A stretch of 8,799 nucleotides of DNA, from contig CAYXZO010000073.1 in NCBI GenBank assembly GCA_964469505.1, positions 1 through 8,799 on the forward strand, read 5' to 3'. The notes beneath the pieces were generated by a model. It had not been told where the DNA came from. It was given only the letters and a program-made list of their open reading frames with translations, and made no database searches. Each line of letters begins with the position of its first letter. Within the stretch, counting starts at the first letter, position 1. Below, piece after piece: positions 1-6,087 of this stretch. Made by a program: the position numbers and the translations under genes. The DNA comes from CAYXZO01 sp964469505 (GTDB taxonomy: Bacteria; Fidelibacterota; UBA8477; JABMPR01).

Positions 1-112
1 CTGTCAAGTAGATTATTGAGGGTAGAATATTATTGCCAATTTTTGTTGACCGCTTCAAACGCGGGAGATTTGCAGCCATTTCTGGTTACAAATTAGCGCT
101 ACCAAGCTTCTT

Positions 113-128
113 GTAAACAACAGTTTAC
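113..128. repeat. Inverted repeat GTAAAC-N4-GTTTAC
   Basis: Perfect 6-bp arms around AACA, in the gene-free stretch downstream of the kinase. It is too AT-rich, and lacks a clean U-run on the minus strand, for a convincing terminator of the operon. The half-sites resemble those bound by LacI-family regulators, but the 4-base spacing differs from the common CG-centred operators. Apart from this repeat, the weak promoter-like pair at 130-158 and a TAGCGCTA palindrome at 94-101, I see nothing in 1-210. Confidence 0.3.
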
Positions 129-129
129 C

Positions 130-158
130 AATTTATTTGCACGAATAGCTGGACACAA
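130..158 (-). promoter_or_regulatory. Weak leftward promoter-like pair next to the inverted repeat
   Basis: Reading leftward, TTGTGT (158-153), a 17-base spacer and TAAATT (135-130); the inverted repeat at 113-128 would then overlie the transcription start, the classic repressor position. Hexamer matches are poor (3-4 of 6), so this is only a candidate for a leftward gene outside the window. Confidence 0.15.
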
Positions 159-210
159 AATCTATTTAGCACTACCTGACATATTTTGTGGTTGAGAATG
201 TTTCACAGTA

Positions 211-855
211 TCACTTATGCTTTTCAGTATTAGGCACTATTTGGAAAGTTCTGGTGATCAAATAGTCCGCCAGAATTCGATGGGTTTGAACTACTTCACT
301 TTCCCGTGCCAAAACCTGTTTTCTGAAATCATCCAAAGTTTCTTTGCCCCGGATGATCTGTGCCTTCTCGGTTTCTTTATATGTCATATCAATGAAAAAC
401 TTTATGTCAGCGTCTACTTTCATGCAATATAAGCCCTCAATTATAAGAATATTGATATCTTTAAAATGAGTGATCAGTAAGTCTTTCTGGTTGGTAAACA
501 AATCAAAAAAAGGCAGAACGGACCGTCTACCCTGTCTGAATTCATTGATGTTTTCATTTAGCGTGTCCCAATCATATTCCGATTCACCGATACTGGACAG
601 ACCGTGCTTCCGACGCCAGGCGCTTCTTTCCGCGGGCATTGTTTTGTAATAATTGTCACCATGCAGAATTTTAACCAATAATCCATTGCTTTTCAGAATT
701 CTGCGCAATTCGTGGGCGACTTCCGACTTCCCTGTGCCCGATTCACCAGCAATAGCCACAACGATTTTTTCCTCCCTAAGTCGGGCCAGAATTTCAGCAA
801 TTCTAGCCGCCGCGCGGGTGTGTTTTTCTGAAACCAATAACACATCTCCGATCAT
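211..855 (-). CDS. Uridine kinase/phosphoribulokinase-like P-loop kinase, substrate uncertain
   Basis: A 214-residue cytoplasmic P-loop kinase of the Udk/PRK type. Visible motifs are a Walker A loop GESGTGKS at residues 37-44, an HGDNYYK segment at 65-71 whose Asp67 sits where Udk has its catalytic DxFY region, a YDWD segment at 94-97 resembling the substrate-side loop, and a Walker-B-like LIIEG at 137-141. The lid region (about 160-190) is Lys/Glu-rich and lacks the usual Udk pattern of repeated arginines, so uridine as substrate is not assured. Length is normal for bacterial Udk. The start codon overlaps the stop of the phosphorylase fusion (ATGA, 852-855), and a GAGG Shine-Dalgarno lies 7 bases upstream, implying translational coupling. 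In this context it may phosphorylate the acceptor freed by phosphorolysis (glucose, glycerol, glycerate or a nucleoside); that is inference. Family call is firm, substrate open. Confidence 0.85.
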   Translation of the reverse strand: MIGDVLLVSEKHTRAAARIAEILARLREEKIVVAIAGESGTGKSEVAHELRRILKSNGLLVKILHGDNYYKTMPAERSAWRRKHGLSSIGESEYDWDTLNENINEFRQGRRSVLPFFDLFTNQKDLLITHFKDINILIIEGLYCMKVDADIKFFIDMTYKETEKAQIIRGKETLDDFRKQVLARESEVVQTHRILADYLITRTFQIVPNTEKHK

Positions 856-3800
856 AAAGCTACCTCACATGTCCCATTTCTGAAGTCAAAGACGTACTTT
901 ACCCCTGGATTCAACTTAAACTCTTTGCCCATGGCACGGATTTCCACCGGTCCTTTGGTTTCTTCGCCTATTTGAAGAGTGTTTTTACCTGGTGCGACGT
1001 TGAAGAAGAATCTCGTTCTGTGGTATCTGAGCTGAAATTGTAATCTCTTCCACCAAGCGGGCAGCCTCGGTTCCGATATTTTTAATTCATTCAACGAGAA
1101 TGATACACCACCGAAAGTTTGGATAGTCTGCATCAAGCATCCGGCCATGACCCCCGTATGGATTCCTTCAGCAGTTGTGCCCCCCTGGACGTCGTTATAA
1201 TCACTCATTAGGGCTTTACGGAAGAATTTCCATCCCAGGTCTGGTTGATCTATTTCATATGCTAAACGAGAATGCACGATATAGCTCAATGTGGAGCCGT
1301 GGCTGGTGCGAGGAAAGTAGTATTCGAAGTTTTTGCGAAGACAATCAACTATATGACGGCCCGTCATTCTTGCAATTATTGAATTCACTTCTGATTCAGG
1401 GAGCAAGTAAAATACCATGAGGGTATCGGCTTGCTTAAGTATTTGATAATTATCGGGAGAATCTGCAGCCGCTTTCAGAACTCTATCCATCCTTTCCAAT
1501 GGAGTATCACCGGAACGGTATTTCTGCCAGTCTATTTCCTTAAGTTTGAAGAAGCCCTCGAATTGTTCAATTATGCCATCTATGGAAACGGGCAGTTTCA
1601 ATTTTCTGCTTATATCACTCCATTGGATAAATTTATCTTCGGTTAGGCCCAGCTTTTTCTTGATACTCACTTTTGCATCAAACGGCAAGATTCCAAACAC
1701 TTGGACGGCTTTGTTCAGCACCCAACTTGCCATGATGTTGGTATAAGCGTTGTTCTTTAAACCTGCGGAATCCGAGTTTGGGTACTTTTCATGAAACTCA
1801 TCCGGGCCCATGACGTGCTCTATTTCATAGCAGCCATGCTCCTCGTCCCAACGGGTAGCGGAAGCCCAAAACTTGGCAACCTCAAGAAGCATTTCTGCAC
1901 CATACTGGATTAAAAAATTCAAGCTGGCTGTAATTAAATAGTGGTGCCAAATATTATAGGCTATTGCAGAAGAAATATGTTTCTGCAAGTAACTATGGTC
2001 TTCATGCCATGTTCCTGAAAGGGGATTAAGATGAAGCCGTGGAGTTGTTTCGTTTCCGGTACCGGCGCTTTGCCACGGAAATAGAGCTCCATCATAGCCT
2101 TTTAACTGCGCGTTTTGCCTAGCCGCCGGCAGACGACGGTACCGATAAAGCATGATCTTTTCAGCAAGTTCCGGAAAATGTATGGAAAAGTACGGCAATA
2201 GGAAAACCTCGTCCCAAAAAATGTGTCCTCGATAAGCTTCCCCATGCAATCCGCGGGCGGGAATTCCCCAGTCAACGTCTCCGCTAATAGGAGCCCGCGT
2301 TACCATCAAATGGTAATTATTCAGGCGTATTAATCTTTGACTCCAGCGATCACCCTCAACCTTAATATCGATCTCCGGCCACAATCGCTTCCAGGCTTTG
2401 GCACTGTCAGCCTCCGCTTCAGCGTAGTCTGCGGCACTTTCCGCTTTTGCAATTGCATCCTCTAGTGGTCGGTGTGTTTCCCGTGAAGTAAACACCCCCA
2501 CCAATTTTTCTAAACGAAACTCCGTGTTTTCCTTTAAAAACACTTCGAATTGACCCGCTATCAATCCTTCTTCTTCATAAGGCTGGAAGTTATGAGCGGT
2601 ACCGGCATTGAATCCGGAGAGTTTTACAGCCTCGGCAATAGAAAAGTTTGAGTCACGAGTGGTAGCCGAAACGTAAATAATCGATTTGCGAACTCCTTTG
2701 CGCTGAATGCGGAGATGTTTGTTTTCAAGACCACGGTAACGTGACACCCCTAAGTTACGAACATCGTAAAAAATTCCGGTTTTGATGGTGAAATTCGCTG
2801 AGTAATTGAGAGGCCTCAAAGAATATATTTGTCCGCCTAAATGTCGATCAGCCATGCTGATGAATCTGGAGGAAAAGATTTCCGTTACCCGTCCTTGGCT
2901 ATCTTCGAATATCAACCTACGGGTCAGGACGCCTGTCTTAAGATTCAAGTTACGTTCAAAACTTAAAATTTTCACTCTATCAATATTAAACCAATCTCCG
3001 TTATTTATCTTAAAACGAACCAATAACCAGTTGGGACAATTAACGAGGTCCTCGTTTTCAATATGCTTACCCTTAATCATGGAAATTGCCCTGTTATAAA
3101 CTCCAGCTATGTATAATCCCGGATAATGATTATCCGTGGCGAGTGATTCGGCCATTGCCCCCCGGACAGCCATGTAACCGTTACCGACAGTAAACAATGT
3201 TTCAAGTTGTTTCTCCCTTTCGGGACGGTAAAAATGGTGTACTAAGCTCCATTCACTGGTTTTCCGATTATGTTTGAACCATTCGTTTATATCAGACACC
3301 GACAAAGCTGATAAATCTTCCACCACGATATCCGCTCCGTTGTGCTCCAGCTCCAGGGCGTTGTCAGCGCGGGAAACTCCGATTACACACCCAACATCGG
3401 CGGCAGCCGCCGCCTGAACACCAGAAACTGCATCTTCCACAACCACCGCCCGCCCGCAAGGGACACCTAATTCAAAACAGGCCTGCCGAAAAATGGACGG
3501 GTCGGGTTTCCCAGGTAGATTATATTTTTCCAGGGCAATTCCATCCACGTTCACGTTGAATAGTTCTTGGAGGCCTGCCGCTTCAAGGATAAGACGGCAG
3601 TTTTTGCTGGAGGAGGCTACTGCCAGTTTGATGCCTTCTGCCCTGAGGGATTTAATCAAAGATAAAGTGCCCGGGAAGACTTCTACTCCCTGTTTTTTTA
3701 TGATCTGGCGGAATATTTCATTTTTCCTGTTTCCCAAGCCGCAGATGGTTTCAGCCTGAGAAGAATCGGCTGCTGAACCTCGAGGGAGATTAATATTTTT

Positions 3801-4031
3801 GCTTTTAAGAAATGCAGCAACTCCGTCATAACGTGGTTTACCGTCGATGTATTTCAGATAATCTTCTTTATAATCGAAAGGTCTGTGTGACTCACCGTAG
3901 TGGTTTTCCCTATACCGCAAATACTTATTGAATGTTTCTTCCCAGGCTAAGTTGTGCAGCTGGGCGGTTTTAGTGATTACTCCATCTAAATCAAAGATAA
4001 CAGCTTCAAATAGTAGTTCATTTTTTGACAT
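852..4031 (-). CDS. Bifunctional beta-phosphoglucomutase / GH65 glycoside phosphorylase fusion
   Basis: A 1059-residue cytoplasmic fusion in one open frame. Residues 1-245 are a HAD beta-phosphoglucomutase: nucleophile and acid/base Asp14 and Asp16 (FDLDGVIT), cap Arg67 in GKPRYDG, SSSKN at 140-144, Lys175 in GKPDP, and Glu199-Asp200. The Lys-to-Asp spacing of 25 is the same as in Lactococcus beta-PGM (K145/D170). Residues about 260-520 match the GH65 N-terminal beta domain (TLFTVGNGYMAVRG at 278-291). The alpha-barrel follows, with FWDEVF at 605-610, MGPDEFHE at 741-748 (Glu745 the likely general acid), HGSTLS at 911-916 as a plausible phosphate loop, and TTAEGIH at 952-958. A beta C-terminal domain runs from about 998. 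Inferred job: disaccharide or glucoside + Pi to beta-Glc1P, then Glc6P. The acceptor sugar cannot be read from sequence; maltose, trehalose, kojibiose, nigerose and glucosylglycerol are all GH65 options, and a hydrolase is possible. The start follows the symporter stop by 11 bases with only a weak GAAG as SD, suggesting coupling. Confidence 0.93.
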   Translation of the reverse strand: MSKNELLFEAVIFDLDGVITKTAQLHNLAWEETFNKYLRYRENHYGESHRPFDYKEDYLKYIDGKPRYDGVAAFLKSKNINLPRGSAADSSQAETICGLGNRKNEIFRQIIKKQGVEVFPGTLSLIKSLRAEGIKLAVASSSKNCRLILEAAGLQELFNVNVDGIALEKYNLPGKPDPSIFRQACFELGVPCGRAVVVEDAVSGVQAAAAADVGCVIGVSRADNALELEHNGADIVVEDLSALSVSDINEWFKHNRKTSEWSLVHHFYRPEREKQLETLFTVGNGYMAVRGAMAESLATDNHYPGLYIAGVYNRAISMIKGKHIENEDLVNCPNWLLVRFKINNGDWFNIDRVKILSFERNLNLKTGVLTRRLIFEDSQGRVTEIFSSRFISMADRHLGGQIYSLRPLNYSANFTIKTGIFYDVRNLGVSRYRGLENKHLRIQRKGVRKSIIYVSATTRDSNFSIAEAVKLSGFNAGTAHNFQPYEEEGLIAGQFEVFLKENTEFRLEKLVGVFTSRETHRPLEDAIAKAESAADYAEAEADSAKAWKRLWPEIDIKVEGDRWSQRLIRLNNYHLMVTRAPISGDVDWGIPARGLHGEAYRGHIFWDEVFLLPYFSIHFPELAEKIMLYRYRRLPAARQNAQLKGYDGALFPWQSAGTGNETTPRLHLNPLSGTWHEDHSYLQKHISSAIAYNIWHHYLITASLNFLIQYGAEMLLEVAKFWASATRWDEEHGCYEIEHVMGPDEFHEKYPNSDSAGLKNNAYTNIMASWVLNKAVQVFGILPFDAKVSIKKKLGLTEDKFIQWSDISRKLKLPVSIDGIIEQFEGFFKLKEIDWQKYRSGDTPLERMDRVLKAAADSPDNYQILKQADTLMVFYLLPESEVNSIIARMTGRHIVDCLRKNFEYYFPRTSHGSTLSYIVHSRLAYEIDQPDLGWKFFRKALMSDYNDVQGGTTAEGIHTGVMAGCLMQTIQTFGGVSFSLNELKISEPRLPAWWKRLQFQLRYHRTRFFFNVAPGKNTLQIGEETKGPVEIRAMGKEFKLNPGVKYVFDFRNGTCEVAL

Positions 4032-4042
4032 ATCAGCTTCAA

Positions 4043-5917
4043 CTATGCTCCAGATAAATCATGTGATGGTCCCATAATTTTATTCCACCATAAAAGTATG
4101 CTTAATATGCCAGCCGTCAGGTACCCCACTGCCGTCCACATGGAACTTTGAGGAATCGGCAATAACAGCTTACCAATACCGACGAGTAGAAGAAATATGG
4201 AAGCGGCAGTGGTGAATACTAGATAAAATCCTTCTTTCAATTCCCGGATGGGTTGGATTGGATCACCGCCAATTCTGGCTGCAGTTCGAGTCCAGAATCC
4301 GGGCGGAGAAACCCGACGATAGAAATCATCCAGTACCTTTTCATCAGTGGCGGGAGTTAATAGAGTTACGATTAATACTATAACTGTGGAGGAAAGCGAC
4401 ATAAGTAATAACCGCAACCATTCGGCTTGCACTGTATATAAAATGATGGGAGCTATCACCAGGGAGGCAGCAATAGCTGCCAGCTCTGAATATAAATTTA
4501 TTCTTTCCCAGAACCAGCGTAAGACTAGAACGGATCCAGTTCCGGCCCCGAAAAGCAAAGAGATGTACCAGGCAGTCTGGATGGAACCCAGGTTAGCCAT
4601 GATTATGAGGGCAATTACCAGCACCATTATGTTTGATAATCTGGCTATTATTACTAATTCCCGGGAGGACGGCTGTCTTTTCAGCCAGGCTTTGTTAATG
4701 AGCCCCAGATAAATGTCATTGCACCAGTAGCTGGCTCCCCAGGTTAAATGAGTGTCCACAGTGGAGGCCAGAGCTGCCAACATACCGGTAAGCATTAACC
4801 CTTTAATGCCGATCGGCAGCAAATCTTTTATTCCGGTGGCAAATAAAATTTCTCGGCTAGCGACAAAAGCTTCTCCCCCCGCTGACGCCGGGTTGTATGG
4901 ATATATTACCAGCAGGGCAACTCCTATCGGCAGCCAGAAAAGGCTGCGCACTAGAACCTGAGCGATGGTGAAGATAAAACCGGCCATACGTGCATCATGG
5001 TCTGTTTTGCAGGCCATAGTGCGCTGGGCTAGATAACCAGTGCCGTCGCTGTTCATCTGAAACAGCCATTGTAAGCTTATAAGAACCAGAAAGGGGAGTA
5101 AAGCATGCCAACCAGATGGCGCAAAGGCCAATATCTGCCTGGTATGGTCAAGGCCATACAGGTGGACTAATTTGTCAATGATCATGCCTAAACCACCGGC
5201 GTTCTTCACGGCGATTACGGCGTAAACCAGAGTGGCTATCATGGCCAGGGAAAACTGCACTACATCCGTAGCCACAACGCTCCGCAGTCCCCCAGTGGTG
5301 GAATAAAGGGCAGTAAAACCGATTATAACGATGATACTGATGACGTTATTGGTGGTGGCCAACGAAGGATCGAGGGAAGTAGCGCCCGATGCAAAGTTGA
5401 GACCTAAAGCTTGTACTCCCGACTGTAGGAACCGATAGAAGGGTGCCGGCAGCCATTCATGCCAGGGTAGGAAGGTTTCAGAAATCCGGGTGGCGGCCAC
5501 TAAGACCATAGCCATTACGGTGCAGTTTATCACTGTTCCGTAGTAGATGGCTTTCAGGCTGCGTAATGCAAGGACTCCTCGGCCGCTATATCTTATTTCA
5601 GTCAATTCGGCATCGGTAAGAACACGAGCCCGCCGCCAAGCTCGCCCCAACACGAAACCCATCATCAAGAAAGCCAAACCGTAGATCCACAGTCGCCAAA
5701 GCATGTAAATGCCCCCTGTGGCAATCAGTCCGGTAACCAGTAGGGGGGTGTCGGCGGCATACTGGGTGGCGGCCATACTGAAACCGGCTCGCCAACCGCT
5801 GATGGAGCGCCCCGCCAGAAAATATTCGACCAGGTTTCGAGACGCTTTCCTCTGAGCTCGGAAGCCAGCTGAAACGCTGTAAACGACGAAGGCCAGAACG
5901 ATTAATAAGTCAATCAT
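4043..5917 (-). CDS. Sodium:solute symporter (SSS family)
   Basis: A 624-residue inner-membrane protein of the solute:sodium symporter family (SLC5/vSGLT-like), with about 13-14 hydrophobic segments beginning at residue 2. The family signature GGLRSVVATDVVQ is at 209-221. Aligning residues 381-403 with helix 8 of vSGLT places Ser385 and Thr386 at the two Na+-site serines (364/365), so sodium coupling looks intact; Asp388 and the following THLTWGASY are typical of a bacterial subgroup. A cytoplasmic segment with DFYRRVSPPGFW (531-542) precedes two final helices. Context, between a TonB receptor and an intracellular phosphorylase, makes it the inner-membrane importer of the phosphorylase substrate; the sugar itself is inferred, not seen. 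ATG is preceded by a modest AGAGAAG Shine-Dalgarno. It lies 170 bases after the receptor, beyond a hairpin, and 11 bases before the fusion gene. Confidence 0.93.
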   Translation of the reverse strand: MIDLLIVLAFVVYSVSAGFRAQRKASRNLVEYFLAGRSISGWRAGFSMAATQYAADTPLLVTGLIATGGIYMLWRLWIYGLAFLMMGFVLGRAWRRARVLTDAELTEIRYSGRGVLALRSLKAIYYGTVINCTVMAMVLVAATRISETFLPWHEWLPAPFYRFLQSGVQALGLNFASGATSLDPSLATTNNVISIIVIIGFTALYSTTGGLRSVVATDVVQFSLAMIATLVYAVIAVKNAGGLGMIIDKLVHLYGLDHTRQILAFAPSGWHALLPFLVLISLQWLFQMNSDGTGYLAQRTMACKTDHDARMAGFIFTIAQVLVRSLFWLPIGVALLVIYPYNPASAGGEAFVASREILFATGIKDLLPIGIKGLMLTGMLAALASTVDTHLTWGASYWCNDIYLGLINKAWLKRQPSSRELVIIARLSNIMVLVIALIIMANLGSIQTAWYISLLFGAGTGSVLVLRWFWERINLYSELAAIAASLVIAPIILYTVQAEWLRLLLMSLSSTVIVLIVTLLTPATDEKVLDDFYRRVSPPGFWTRTAARIGGDPIQPIRELKEGFYLVFTTAASIFLLLVGIGKLLLPIPQSSMWTAVGYLTAGILSILLWWNKIMGPSHDLSGA

Positions 5918-5955
5918 TACTAATCTTCTCTTGAATTAAAAAGTGCGGAAGGTAC

Positions 5956-5988
5956 GAGAAGCGGGGTCGTTCGTAGACCCCGCTTCTC
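5956..5988 (-). terminator. Perfect 13-bp hairpin between receptor and symporter genes
   Basis: Arms at 5956-5968 and 5976-5988 (GAGAAGCGGGGTC and its exact complement) enclose a 7-base loop. In the direction of transcription the stem is followed by about 13 mixed bases and then TTTTTAA, so the U-tract is displaced and this is not a textbook intrinsic terminator. It may be an attenuating terminator or an mRNA-stabilising 3' hairpin giving more receptor than symporter transcript. The structure is seen directly; its function is inferred. Confidence 0.6.
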
Positions 5989-6087
5989 CGCCTCTCAACC
6001 AATTGCAACACGGACGGTGGCTGATTTCCCCTGCTCTATTGTTTCAAGTCGATATTGGGATGCATAAGCTCGCTGCGAGAAGGGACC

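Noticed and set aside
1..210. An intrinsic terminator for the operon downstream of the kinase
   Set aside because: No GC-rich stem followed by a U-run is present on the minus strand; the only clear inverted repeat is AT-rich and better read as an operator candidate.
3250..3300. A possible gene boundary or sequencing fusion between the HAD and GH65 domains
   Set aside because: The frame is continuous through residues 245-262, no SD plus start is evident at the junction, and HAD/GH65 fusions are known in other bacteria, so I treat it as a true fusion.
4347..4712. A 121-codon plus-strand open frame
   Set aside because: It is antisense to the symporter transmembrane region, with no recognisable protein features.
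5598..5795. A 65-codon minus-strand open frame within the symporter
   Set aside because: It lies in another frame of a clear SSS coding region and its translation shows no domain or plausible start context.
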